Part shown: positions 25,783 through 38,027 of the stretch, in pieces
Layout: each line of letters starts with the position of its first letter
Position numbering within the stretch: the stretch's first letter is position 1
Source: Serinus canaria
Taxonomy: Eukaryota; Chordata; Aves; Passeriformes; Fringillidae
Assembly: GCF_022539315.1 (NCBI RefSeq)
Contig: NC_066343.1
Span: 43,104,466-43,168,465 of the forward strand
DNA length: 64,000 nucleotides
Direction: 5' to 3'
Position numbers and translations under genes: made by a program
Notes under the pieces: generated by a model
What the model saw: only the letters and a program-made list of their open reading frames with translations
Told to the model about the DNA's origin: nothing
Database searches by the model: none

Positions 25783-26845
25783 CAAAATCAAGCAATAAAT
25801 AGGTCATAGAACTTCCAGAATCAATCACTGCCATATTTTCTTCTCTGTATGTTAAAACCAAAAGGAGAAAAAAATCCTGCACACATATTCCAAACACTGT
25901 GAATTCTTCTTAACTATACAGCAATCATGTGATTTCTAAATAAGAGTATATTGCCCAATATCCCTCACAGGTCCTTAGGCACATTCCTTTATATATTTAA
26001 AAAACAATATATTTGATTGGTTTAGACTCACATATATAATTGAATCTGTAATCTATTTTTTCACAATTCCAGTTTAAATCATAGAGAATTGATGCAAGGC
26101 ATGCAGGAATAACAGTACCCCTTTCTTGCCATACAAAAATGTGACAGATTTTTTTTTCCCACAAGATGGGAAAGAAGTAAAAATTCTCATAATGTTGAAA
26201 ACTGCATCTAGTAGCAAGTCAAGGAACTGACTGTGAGTATGCATTAAATCCATCTTTTGCTACCCATGAATTCTCAATAAAATTCTTCGCCCAGCTCCTA
26301 GCCCAGAAGCTGCACAGTGGAAACAGAATACAGCATCTGAAAACTGAAGTCAGTGCATGGAGAATGGTCAGCAGATCTGTTTGTGTGATACATGACAGTA
26401 CAAGGAAAACTCATCCTTGCACAAACCCCATTTTTTTTAGGGGTAGATACTACACTTAAAAAAATCTGATTCACCCTTCATTTTTGTTGAAGCCTCACTA
26501 TCTTTTGATTCTAGTGCAGATCCATTCCTATCTTCATCACAAACAGGAATTATAATTAATACCACTCACAGTACATTCACATTCAGAAAATAAAACTGTT
26601 TCAGAGCCCACACTAATCTAGCAGAGGAAGAGGGAAGAAACATTGCTACTGAAGTAGGTCAGGTAAGGATGACACAGAGTGAAAACCTACATGGAACAGA
26701 AATAAACTTCCCATTCAAACAGTAATTTCTCTGCAGAATGAAAAATTAACAAGACTTTATGGATGCTGTAAGCATAAAAGATTGTACGAAGTTAAGAAAA
26801 AAAAAATATTCTGAAAGCACATTCTAATAACAGCCTCTGTGTAGC

Positions 26846-26864
26846 AAAAAAAAAAAAAAAAAAA
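26846..26864. repeat. poly-A run
   Basis: A run of 19 A. No retroposed sequence with target-site duplication is recognisable beside it. Confidence 0.85.
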
Positions 26865-27646
26865 GCCACATTGGATTATCATTTCAAGGTTGGATATTTT
26901 ATGTCCTATATCCTGTAACAGAATTTTTATGATCAACTTGCTGTTCAGACTCTGTTCAATCTTGCTTTTGTAAAAGTCTGTAAAAAATGTGCTATGATCA
27001 GACTGACAAACATCTTGTTTTAAGTTACAGTGGAGTACAGCCAACCTATTTGGAATCAGGCCTGCACTGCTAATCTGAAAGCTACATAGAAGAGAAGCCA
27101 TGGAAACCACAGAAGAACAAAAATGAAGCTGACTTCACTGTAGATTTCAAATAAGAATTTAGTAAGAAAATTATACAATATTAATCAAAAATACAAAAAA
27201 ATTAAATGCATTCATTAGATATAAAAACTGCACTGTGCATCAATTTTTTATTGAAACCATGCTGTGCTTATTGATACTGCAATGGAGGATGAGCAACCTG
27301 GGATTTATTCTGATTCTGTGGTTATCCATTCTTATGTATTTAAGCATTTACAATTCTAAATCTAGATACTAGAAGCAGAGTAAACAGTTCAATAAGTAAG
27401 CACTTGGTTCTGACCTGGGTTTATTCAGGTCTGCAAATCCACTTGTTGATTTCTTTACAAAAGCATGGAAATGTATGAGTTTTGCCTATAGGTATGCTTC
27501 TACAAAGCCATTTACAAAACTATATGTTCATTAATATCATCGCTGTAAACTTTATGGCAACCATGAAATGAGAATCACAGAATCACATTAATATACTCAA
27601 TAAATAAATAGTTGAGTAATTAAATAATAAACAAACACATTTAAAG

Positions 27647-27696
27647 AAAAGGAAAGGAGAAGAGAGAGAAAAAGAAAGAAAGAAAGAAAGAAAAAC
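27647..27696. repeat. purine tract with (AAAG)n microsatellite
   Basis: GGAAAGGAGAAGAGAGAGAA runs into about five AAAG units and then AAAAACAC. The plus strand is purine only for about 50 bases. Confidence 0.8.
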
Positions 27697-28547
27697 ACAT
27701 TTTTTGACACTGGGCAATGAAAACGTTAGAATGCAAACACCAAACCTTCTGATTGTTTTTGTAAACTCTATAATCATCAGTGCATTTTTCTGACACTGTA
27801 ATTACTGCACAGTTCAGAGGCAGAAGTTTCCAAAGCCTTTTGTCAGTGACCTAGACCAGAAGCAACTTAATAAATCAGATCAGACTATGGCCTGCATGAC
27901 AGCTAGGAAATACAAAGGCATACAGACTTGCTTTTAGGTCCAAAAACTAAATTTAGACTCTGAACCCAGACAGTGATTTTTCAGTGGTAAACTTTTTCTA
28001 GGAATAATACTCTTGCATAATTTAGTGTGACCCAAAAAGGAAGAAGCTTAAGCATTTCCAACATTCTCTAATCCCTTCGGTTTGTTAACTCCCTTCAACA
28101 GCTGGAGCTCCCTAGGCTGGATTGTCTGACCATCAGTCTCAGGAGGCAGCCTGGGCCCTAGTGAATGAGTACTGTCCTTTCATTTATAGTGGTGCTGAGA
28201 GGCATTAACCAGGGGTGGAGGATAGCAGGCAGAGTCTCTAGAACTGCAAGATGCAGCCTTGATTGCGAACTCTGTATTCAGCGCAGCTACGAAAGCTCTG
28301 TACACCTTGAAATCTAAAGATGCACTCTTAAAAAGCCTGTGATCCTAAAGATATCTCAGGCCACAATACATAAGACTCTTTGTAACTACTGAAAAAGCAA
28401 AGCTGAAAGAATAATCTGTAAGTTGTTCCTCTAGTTTGTTTCAAACAATTGATTAGTAAGCACTTACTAAGAAGCCTATATTACTTTGGGCTGCTGAGAC
28501 ACGTGCTGCAAACATGGCATCTAGATAGGCATATTCACATGAAATAT

Positions 28548-28596
28548 CTCCATATATGTACATATACATACATATACATATATATATATGTATGAA
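28548..28596. repeat. TA / CATA microsatellite
   Basis: Alternating CATATATGTA, ACATATACAT and TATATATATATG text; an impure CATA/TA repeat of about 45 bases, self-complementary in part. Confidence 0.8.
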
Positions 28597-30228
28597 TATT
28601 ATGTATTGACAAAGAAAGAAAACTAACAGAATATAAAAGATATACCAGTCCTAACACAGAATTAGGAAAGTATGAGGAATGGTAATACCTAAAGCAATGA
28701 AATCACATTTTTTACTAGGATGATCGGTTAATATTTAAGTCCAACAAAAAGGAGTACTTCACTACAAAACATTTAAACAAGCCATTCATATCATCATCAT
28801 CAATTTTTAAAAGATTATAGCTCTTTACACTTATGTTTTGCCTTCTGTAGAACAATTCAATGTGAAATTCATGATCTCAGGTAGAAGGGGAAATATGGAA
28901 TATCTCAGGTCAGTATCCTGTCTTTCTTTCTAGAGAGCTTTTGTATTACTCTTTAATTTACTTGATGCTTACCCTGCATTTGTTGTTTTTAATTAACAAA
29001 TTCCATAGAATCTATTATATAAATTTTGCCAATTTTGTAAAAAAGAGGAATTGTTCATTTTGATAAAGCAACATTTTAGAAGACATTGAATGTTTGCTTT
29101 GAAAAGTGAGACTTATACCTATTTTGATTGTAATAACTATCCTAAACTAATTTTCTTCTTGAACTATTAACACTATGTTTCAAAAGACTTCTATTAAAAT
29201 GCACAGAAGTGAGATTTCCACACATAGAGAGCATCCACATATTATACCAGTGCAAAAACAGTTACTAGCTTTTTGAATTATGCTCCCATAGAGTGGAAAC
29301 AGTGTAATGAAAAAAGAGGTTCAAGTACTTCAATGAGGCAAACAGAAAATCTACTTAATCTGATAGTTTCTAGAAAAATTTTCAGTTGTAAAAGTTATCT
29401 GGAACAGATATGCATAAATATAACCCTATTAATTACTGTGGTAGACCAAACAGTGTTCTATATCATTATGCAAACAATGGCTTGGTTTTATTACCATTTT
29501 TCATCTTCCTAATGTGGACAAGGCTTACAACTCTGCCTTTCTAAAAACGGCTTCCTTTTCTCCTGTCTCAACACCAGCACCCAATTCAGCCATGGGACAG
29601 TTTTGGCGCCTGTGGGACATAGATTCCAAGCTTTGGAATGTAAGTGTTAAATTTTTTTAATGAGTACTGCTGCATTAATTGGCTTTCTAAAAGAAAAATA
29701 TAGAAACAGTTAGGGCTACAAAACTCAGTGTTCATGTTTCTAGTTTTACATGGATGTAAATACCGTTATCAAGAGGCAGTCAGAAACATGGTGAGTGTAT
29801 TCAGATCTTTTGGTATCTGAGTACTTGGGAACTTTAAGGAATGCCAGTGGTCCATCCTAACTTTTGTGTTAGGTCATCCGCAGGTCTCTAAACATGATTA
29901 ACTGCCCTTTTAAAAGCAGGTGAGCATTTCGAGAGAAAAACTTATCTTAAGGCAATTTCTTCTGGAGGAAAAAAAGTAGCAATTATTAAAAGTATAAATT
30001 AAGAAGCATTCCAAAACACTTGTGATTTGGATCTCTTTGAGGGGATTGTTGTCCAGAGAAAATAACAAATCATCTTACATGATTCCTGATCTCTTGGATC
30101 AAGAAAAAATACAGACAACTCTGCTTTCTACTCCAAAATACTTAGGTTAGTATCATAATTTTTCCAGGTTAAAATAATGATTTTCAAGTAATTGGATCGG
30201 CAGTAGCATATATAAGTCTGTCATAACT

Positions 30229-30254
30229 AAGAGATCTCCTACCAGAGATCTCTT
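30229..30254. repeat. short perfect hairpin
   Basis: AAGAGATCTC, a 6-base loop CTACCA, then GAGATCTCTT. A 10-bp perfect stem is expected about once by chance in a window this size, so no function is inferred. Confidence 0.6.
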
Positions 30255-33122
30255 GCCCACAAATAGCAAAAACAAAGTAAGGCTAGTCAGAGGAAAACTC
30301 CTGTCATACAAGGATTTTTCTTGAAGTGTCATGTCAGCAGCTGCAAGGGGCAGTGCCTGTAATTCCTGTGGTCTGGTGATTTCCCAACCATGAAGAGCTC
30401 AAAACTGGATTCTGCAGCATCGTTTTATAACCATTTAGAGATATGTAATTTTTAGATGAGAAGCTTGGAAATTCCTTAATCAACAGGCTGAGGATCTTCT
30501 ACTGTTACACATAATATATTTAGAGTGGCGCACTCTTTAACATAAATAATTCCAAGTACAAAGGAAAAAAAGTATGGCTCAAAAATAGAATAAGTAAAAG
30601 GTTCAGTATATTTATATTCTGAAAATTAACCCTTCCATCTAATATGCACAAACAATAAACTCCAAATATCAGAATCAACTGGGAAAGAAATTTAGATATA
30701 CATCTAGGTTTTCTTCATGTTTTACGGGGCTTGCTTTTCTTCTTGCTTCATAATGACGTAGAGAACTTCTAGTCAATAACTTTTTCTCAGAATCAGACCT
30801 CAGCACAGAAAACTTCGTATTTAGTCTGAGGTTTTAAAAATTTGCTTGGTAAAACAGATACTCTTTATACAGTTAGCTCAGAATTCCTGGGTACCCAAAA
30901 GTGTGATCCCAGAATTGCAGGAACACATAATAGGAACTTCCGCAAAAACGGAGGAGTATAATCCTTGACACATTCTTTAAACTAGAAATTTCCTGAGCCT
31001 TAGGTTTTCTGTCTAAATAAATTATATTTTAAATTATTTTCCCCAGGTTCTTAAATTATTTTCAATATTTTTCCCAGAAGTGGGAAAATTAGTTAAGAAT
31101 TTTGAAATATACCTCAGAGGCTTCCTTTGAATAATTTTGTTAGCGTAATCTCAGCTATTGACTTTGAACAAAACAGAAAATGATAAAAATATAAATCCTC
31201 TTCTGGCTTATAGTAATTTTCTCCTGGATAAAAATGATGATGGAGCTACATCAATTAGTTTAGATCCCTTTCTCTTAAAGGGAAAGTAAGAAAATATGGC
31301 TATGTTTTCTCCAAGGCTGGAAATATAACTGAAAGAGGAGGAAAGTATTTCTGTGAGTCATTTCAATGACCAAGATAAAGCCATTACATAGGAAGCCTAT
31401 TTTCCATTGGACTGAATATCATAATCCAAGATATTTTGGCTAACCTTACTTATTAACACAATCTTGCAAATAATTGCTTAAAACTGTCTTATAAGCAGGT
31501 AGTCTATTTCCTTGGTTAGCATGTTTACTTTTAGTAACTGGTTACTGGAAAACAGGAGCTCTTTTGATCTCTCCAACTTTTGCTTAGAATTGTAAGGCTA
31601 TTACTACAGCATCCTTGCCAACAGCTTTTAATGCATAGGCACAAAAAGCTATGTAAGGCTGTTCACTGATTGTGGCCTTTCTGTCATACTCTCAAAGACT
31701 TACCTGGTGCCTCTGGAAGTACATATCTTTGCCCAAACAGTTGTGGAGTTACAGGGATATTACTTTTCAACATCAGAAGTGAATCAATCATTTTGGATGC
31801 TCTCAGCTATCCACAAAAATAGTGGTAACTTGGTCTTTTTTAGATGAGTGAAGATGTATACTTGAGAAAATATCTTAAAAATATAGATCATCAGCCTGAA
31901 TTTTCTCAGAAAGCATCAAGTCAGTTCATGTCTTCATCAAGGGAAAATACAAAGTTTAAAGACTTTTAAAATTAGAATTATTTCACAATTCCTATATCAC
32001 TAGCTGTCCAGCACTCACTGTACCTCTGTGTGCACACCAGTTTTGAAAAGGTGCAAACGGAAAACCCTACCTTATGTAAGTCACAAGACTTCTAAAAGGA
32101 ACCAGAGTGGGAGATTTATTGGGGAACTATTATAAAAGAGGTTTTTTTGTGTTTTATTTGTTAGGAAAACAGTTTTACATTGTTTTTCTCATTAGATACA
32201 ACATTATCTCACTTGAAGTTACAGGAAAGAAAGGATTGGTCCTATGAACTGGGAATGATTGATCCTGAAATATAGTTTGGGCTTTCTTTTCTGGAAAATT
32301 ATACGCTTTAACTCCTTCTATAACAATTTTTGTATCACTCCAGTTGAGGCACTTGTAGCATTTTGTTGGATACCTTAATCACATACTTCAATTTGTAGGT
32401 GCCTTACCTCTTATCTTTAGCTTGACAGATAGAGATGCATAGCAGTCAGGATTGCATTTGAGGTCAATAGCTTCCCCCTCACCTTAATGCTGTGTCATGT
32501 GAGGTAAATTGAAAAAAAATGGATCCTTGTGTCTCAAGAACTCAAAAAAAGTACATGCTTTTGACCTTAATGTCTATCTATGAACCTTTGAATCTGTAGA
32601 CACCCATAAAATAGGAACAATACTCTGTAAATGCTATGGAGATTTTGGAAAACCAATTAACTAGTATTTATGAAGCAGAAATTTGGAATTAGTGCTAAAG
32701 AAAAGCCCTGGTTGTAACTAGTGCCTGTCTTTGAAATAAACTACATAGCTTACAATGAACTAGTCACATACATTAATAATATTTCAGGCAAAATACTGAA
32801 AAGTTATTTCAAGTTCTTCCATACTACCTTTTGCCTTTCCACACTACCTTTTGATGAGGTTGGTAAAGTTCTTTAAGTCATATGTAAATGTAGATTGCAA
32901 AGTCATATTTTCTGGGCACTATTCAAGCACTCAAAACTGCACAGAAAGAAGATCACAGGAACCATGAAAGTACTGAAAGAAAAAAGAACACTGCCTTGAA
33001 GTGAAATCTATGAATATTTTGCAGAGTACTTTCTGCTTCTGTGAATAAGAAACACTTATAAACATGCATACAACTACCACAACTCAGAAAAACAACAAAT
33101 AACAAGTCACAAGTACTGGTAC

Positions 33123-33339
33123 CAGTACTGACAGAATTGTAATAAAGTGCCATTTTCTTCTCTGGAGCACGGAAAGTAAATGGTTTTAAAGAAGAACAAT
33201 TACAGGCATTCTGGCAGCAATGCAGTTGCTTGAAAAAATCCTGATCTGATGTAAAATTACCCGAAATCATAGAATAAAGTGTTGATTTTGACCGATCTGA
33301 AATTCTTTTAGCAGTGGTAAAGCACAAAGGACAACTTGT
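33123..33339 (-). CDS. candidate internal exon, unidentified protein
   Basis: On the minus strand a strong acceptor (TTTTGCTAACCCATCTGCTCTCAG) opens a frame in phase 0; both alternative frames stop early. The frame runs without a stop to 32953. The donor is the weak point: CTG|GTACCA (used here), TCA|GTACTG and CCA|GTACTT all leave one base, as does a later TGTG|GTAGTT. The peptide includes SCPLCFTTAKRISDRS, a cysteine-rich stretch LHCCQNACNCSSLKPF and APEKKMALYYNSV. Four or more clustered cysteines might indicate a metal-binding or extracellular segment, but no family is recognised. Its start phase fits the exon candidate at 34817-34936. Confidence 0.42.
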
Positions 33340-33739
33340 CTGAGAGCAGATGGGTTAGCAAAAACACAGTAGATTGTAGATTGTTTAATACCTTCACTAC
33401 TTTTGTTAGTAAGACTTAACAAAACACATCCACTCCGTTCTTCTGAAGTCCTAGCTCTACATACTCCCACCAGTGATAATTAGATAACATTCCCTCATGC
33501 ATGAAGAAAGATAACCTAAGAAGGGTAAAACTTGATTAAAAAGTGGCTAAGCATGGCTGTGTCAAAACAAATTTCTAGACTCTATCCTCCAGAGTAAATA
33601 AACACTTAATGCTATAACGTATTTAATCCCTAAAATACATCACCAGTTCCTGGTATATCAGAAGGTAATGCACCACTTGTGTTAAACCACAGTCTGTTAG
33701 ACATCAAGATGTATCAGCCCTTGAAAATATCAGACCTAA

Positions 33740-34172
33740 AAGTTTACAAAATTACAGAAGAGATGAGACTTAAAGTCAAAGTGAGTTATCTGGTCCAACC
33801 TCCCTGCTCAAACAGGGTTATCCCCAGAGCATATTGCACAAGATTGTTTCCAGATGGCTTTTGAATATGTCCAGGGAGGGAAACTCTACAACCTCTCTGG
33901 GCAATCTGTTCCAGTGGTCAGTCACCGCACAGTAAAGTTCCTTGTCATGTTCAGGTGGAGCTTTCTGTGCATCAGCTTGTGCCCACTGCCTCCTGTGCTG
34001 TTGCTTGTCACTTCCAAGTGGAGCCTGGATCCATCCACTGACACCCTCCCTTCAGATACTTGTATGTATTAATGAGGTGCCTTCTCCATTGTCTCTTAAG
34101 ACTGAACAGACACAGCTCCCTCAGCCTTTCCTTGTAAGACAGATAGTCTCTCTAGTCCCTTAATCATCTTGG
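33740..34172 (-). repeat. CR1 LINE 3' fragment
   Basis: The plus strand shows reverse-complement CR1: TGGTCCAACCTCCCTGCTCA, then GGGAAACTCTACAACCTCTC ... TGGGCAATCTGTTCCAGTG, then ACAGTAAAGTTCCTTGTCAT, AATGAGGTGCCTTCTCCATT and CTCAGCCTTTCCTTGTAAGA ... TTAATCATCTTGGC. The 3' UTR and the C-terminal end of ORF2 are covered in order; the rest is missing. Substitutions and small indels interrupt the reading frame. Confidence 0.9.
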
Positions 34173-34816
34173 CAGAGAATTTTTGCTACAGTTTAAAATC
34201 AGATGGTTTGTTTCATTTCATATTAAAGCCTGATTAAACATGACTCCCTGGTTACTTAATTCAACATTCTTTTCTTCAAAATATCAGCTGATAGAGAACA
34301 TGGAATCCTTCAGACCAGAAATAAATACCTTGCCAAGCATATAGAGAAGAGAGTGAAAAAATATTTTTCATAAAACTGTTTTCCCTCTTTATTACATTTC
34401 TTGGTACATTTAAGAAAATTATTCCTTCCAAAGCATTATATTTTTATATAACTTATACATTTAGCTTTATTCATTCATATTTAATAAGAAATAATCTCCC
34501 TTTGCACGTACAAGCAAACAATGGTAATAATTTAGACTGCCAAAATTCTGAATAAGAAAAACTACTATTAGAAGGCAAAAGATCAATCTGTTTGTCTTTA
34601 AATAATGAAAACTCATATGCATTGATACCCATGAACCTTTCCTATGAGCAAGACTTTACGAAATGGAATTTACAATATTTTTAGTCCAACACTTCTATGT
34701 TAAAAAATCTAATCTCATTACTCTCCACAGATTAATGAAGCAGAATGAAGACCTATCCAAAGCAATTCCGGCAACAATTTCTTATAAAGCATTTTGGACT
34801 AATAGAAGATTCCTAC
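34173..34816. other. AT-rich non-coding
   Basis: Sequence between a CR1 fragment and an exon candidate with no recognisable feature of its own. Confidence 0.5.
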
Positions 34817-34936
34817 CGGGTCTTCTGTTTTGTGGTTATTCAGCAAATCAGACAGGAAATCATCGTGAAGACTTTCTCTCCGAATCAATGTAAATTCACG
34901 TAAAAAAACTGCTCCTTGATTTTGGTCTCCAAAAGC
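34817..34936 (-). CDS. candidate internal exon, unidentified protein
   Basis: A 120-base minus-strand segment lies between the acceptor TGTTTTCTGTCTAG and the donor CCG|GTAGGA. It is open in phase 0 for exactly 40 codons, while both other frames contain stops. The peptide contains AFGDQNQGAVFLREFTL and SLHDDFLSDLLNN, rich in charged residues and helix-like at the end. Phase 0 at both ends matches the candidates at 40177-40299 (upstream) and 33123-33339 (downstream). With the 8.1 kb exon this is the best coding candidate here. I do not recognise the protein. Confidence 0.52.
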
Positions 34937-37109
34937 CTAGACAGAAAACATGATATTAGTAAATGCAAAATTTTAATTCTTTCATAGAAATGATCCTAAT
35001 ATGACTGGAAGATTAAAAAAATCAGTTAACTTCCACTACTACACTTGTTCTAACCATACACCCTTGCCATTTATGAGAACACTGACATGCATTTAAAGAA
35101 TGTCATTACGGTTAAAAATAATTTCCATTTACACAAAATTCTGTTGTGGAAAAAGTTTCTATATTGTTATTTACATCTGTGGTTTATAAGACAGTTAATG
35201 TTTAAAAACTCTTTTGTGAAATGAGTTAATATTTAAATTGCATTTTTACTTATGAAACAGGTAACGTTTGTCCAGCATTTTTACTGCTCTATCATAAGAA
35301 GACAGAGCTTAAAATTTTGAATAGTCAGAAAAAAATTATTTATAAGTACTTTGGCTAGCAAACTCCAAAATGCACACGCATTCAAAATAATTTAAACTAA
35401 CTTATATCCATTCTTTTTAGATATATATATATATATATAATCTACCTGGGAAAGAGGTTGTTTCATCAGTGGTTGACTAAGCAATTACTATCAAAATGTC
35501 CTAAGTATAATTACGACATTTTTACAGATTTTAGAAATAATTAAAACAAATCCACATTCTTCAAGTTCTCACATCCATTTTTTCTTTGGTTGTTCAAGCC
35601 AAAGAATTTTTTAAGGTATAACATAAATTTAAAGTGTTGGAAACCAGTGAAATATGAGTGGGGGTTTTGGAAGACGTCAAAACATTGCTGTTTTATTAGA
35701 CAGAATCTAAAGAATTCTACTACAGGTGAAATATCCATAAAGGCTGTTAACAACCAGGAATAGGACTGTTTTATCTCTGGAAGTCTAGTAGATTTTTTCA
35801 TTACCAGCATTTCACAACTTATTGGGAAGGCCATTCAGTTTGAGAGAACAGTATGCTTTATCAAAATGACTAAGTAAGAATACTTCATTATTTGACAACA
35901 GCAACCACACTAGTGTGAATTAGACAAATCCAACTACCATAAATAATTTGTTTATATGAGACTCTGATTTCTGTTCCAGAAAAGTAAAAAGTATCTGTTT
36001 ATGTCATCCATCTCAGAGATGGATACTATTTAAGATACTATAATATGCTATAATGAGGAGCAGAGGATACAGCATTTCCTCACTACGAGAGGCACAGTAC
36101 TTATAAATGGACCGTTATTTCTCACAAGAGCGGCAGTTACCACCTTTTACTAAGAAGGTCACATTCTGCTGCTTTTATGATGACTATGTCTTCTATTCAT
36201 CCTTTGGTACAGCCAGGCGCCATAGTAATGCTCTTATTCTAGGTGAGAAGTTCAAAGGGCTGGTGAGTAACATGACATTTTAGTGTCCAGGGGGAGAATG
36301 AGGCACAGATTTGCCTTCCTTTCCCTACAAGTGAATTGGCATTTTTTTGAAGGAGGTAATCCTCCCTGCCAGCTGGGAACTGAGATTAGAGCTTCTGTAA
36401 AGCTAGGGCAATTATAATGGGCTGACCAGAAGAAAATTATCTAATGAATTTACAGGAAGAAATGGAAATTTCTATGAAGTGGGATATTAGGAATAATTGA
36501 GTCCCTGAATCCAAACTATATATACCTAAACTTAATAGATGTTTTTGATATCAAATTCTTGCCTCTAGTAGTGAAATAGAGAGCACCTAAGTCTTCCAGT
36601 TACTTTGAGATCCTCTGCTATAAAATTTTAGGCTTTTTAAAAAAAAAGAACACAAGAAGAAAAAGAACATCACATAAAAGGAATCATTTTACAGGAGTAG
36701 GGTTTTAAAATTTATAGTTAGCTTCCTATCTTGTGGATAACATTGAGAGATACACCCACTGATTTTATTCTTATATTATTGAGTCATAACAATGAAGAAT
36801 CCTCAGGGGTGTCTGAGGAAGAAACATGCATGTGCCCCAAAGAAAAAGAAGCTCTGTTACAGACATGCATTCCTTTTCAACAAATCATTATCTTACAAAT
36901 AAAAATGTTCTTGAAATAGGTCATACTTCATAAAAATGTTTCAACTCAATATTGGCAAAAACTGTTCAAAGAATTAAAGTTATTTCAAGAAAGGAAATCT
37001 GTTCTTTTATTTTACTTTGAAATAATAGCATCTACTTGTGATTTTAAACACTTGTGATCAGCAAATCTAATGATAAAAATTATAAAATTATACAATTGTT
37101 CAAGTTAGA
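34937..37109. other. AT-rich non-coding, intron-like
   Basis: No supportable gene. A 97-codon minus-strand frame at 35541-35834 has no usable splice sites at its ends. A short (AT)n run is listed separately. Confidence 0.45.
35420..35440. repeat. (AT)n microsatellite
   Basis: About ten AT units in a row. Confidence 0.8.
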
Positions 37110-37858
37110 AAATGCATATAAAATTACCTAGTCCAACTTTTAATCCAGCACTGCCAAATCCACCACCAAACCAAGTCCCTAAGTGCTTCATCCAGATGTC
37201 TTTTAAGTACCTCCAGGGATGGTGACTCAACCATGTCCCTGGGCAGTTGGTTCCAATGCTTCTCTACTTTTTCTGTGATGAATTTTTCCTAATATCCAAT
37301 CTAAACCTTCCCTGGCAAAACTCGAGGCCATTTCCTCTTATCTTATTGCTTGTTACCTGGAGAAGACATAAGACTGAAACTCCTTTTCTCCAGGCTAAAT
37401 ACCCTCTGCCACCCCAACCCTTTCCTCATGAGACTTATGCTTCATACCCTTCACCATCTTCACTGCCTGTCTCTGGACATGGTCCAATATGTCAGTATGT
37501 CCAGTATCTCCAGTATGTCCTTCCTGTCCCAAAGGACCCAAAACTGAACACAGGACTGGAGGTGTGACTTCACAAGTGGCAAGTACAGGAGGACAATCAC
37601 TGCCCTGGCCCTGCTGTTGCTTGTCCAGGCCAGGATGCCACTGGACTTCTTGGCCACCTAGGCACAGTTGGCTCATGTCCAGACACTGTAACCAGGTCCT
37701 TTACCTATTGGGCAGCTTTCCAGCCACTCTGCCCACAGCCTGTGGTGCTGCTTGGGCTTATTGTGACCCAAATGCAGGACATAGCACCAGGTCTTGTTGA
37801 ACATCACACCACTGGCCTTTTCCCACCAATCCAGCCTGTGCAGATCCTGTGCTATTAA
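37110..37858 (-). repeat. CR1 LINE fragment with reverse-transcriptase C-terminal remains
   Basis: The longest CR1 copy in the window. The plus strand reads reverse-complement CR1 from CCTAGTCCAACTTTTAATCC through GGGCAGTTGGTTCCAATGCT, CTTTTCTCCAGGCTAAATAC and GACATGGTCCAATATGTCAG to CTTGTTGAACATCACACCAC. Conceptual minus-strand translation gives pieces of the CR1 ORF2 C-terminal region in order: [19 protein letters not shown] and CVQFWVLWD. They are split across frames by indels, so the copy is dead. A short internal duplication (CAGTATGTCC / CAGTATCTCC) lies at about 37493-37522. Confidence 0.9.
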
Positions 37859-37947
37859 TTTTAGAAGTGAATTACAATGTAAAGATTGTAAATTCATCAC
37901 CAATGATTCACCTTCCTATTTTGCTTATTTTGCTCCTATAAAAATAT

Positions 37948-38027
37948 AACCCAGATTCTGAACCCAGATTCTGAAAATTCCTTTCCTTTCCTGAAAAGAA
38001 CCCAGATTCTGAAAATTCCTTTCCTTT
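37948..38027. repeat. local tandem duplication
   Basis: AACCCAGATTCTG occurs three times. The 25-base stretch that follows (AAAATTCCTTTCC...) occurs twice, giving a unit of about 38 bases repeated roughly twice. Confidence 0.8.

Larger units (their letters stand above)
25111..33122. other. AT-rich non-coding stretch, intron-like
   Basis: No convincing coding region. It contains simple repeats listed separately and a somewhat GC-richer unclassified patch at about 28080-28290. If the minus-strand gene model is right, this is the interior of a very long intron between the 33.3 kb exon candidate and the next one. Confidence 0.5.

Noticed and set aside
27572..27592. GAATCACAGAATCACA resembling a CR1 3' tail
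   Set aside because: Too short, and no CR1 sequence follows.
37247..37903. Overlapping frames of 65-106 codons
   Set aside because: They lie within a CR1 fragment; the minus-strand ones are broken CR1 ORF2 remains and the plus-strand ones are antisense.
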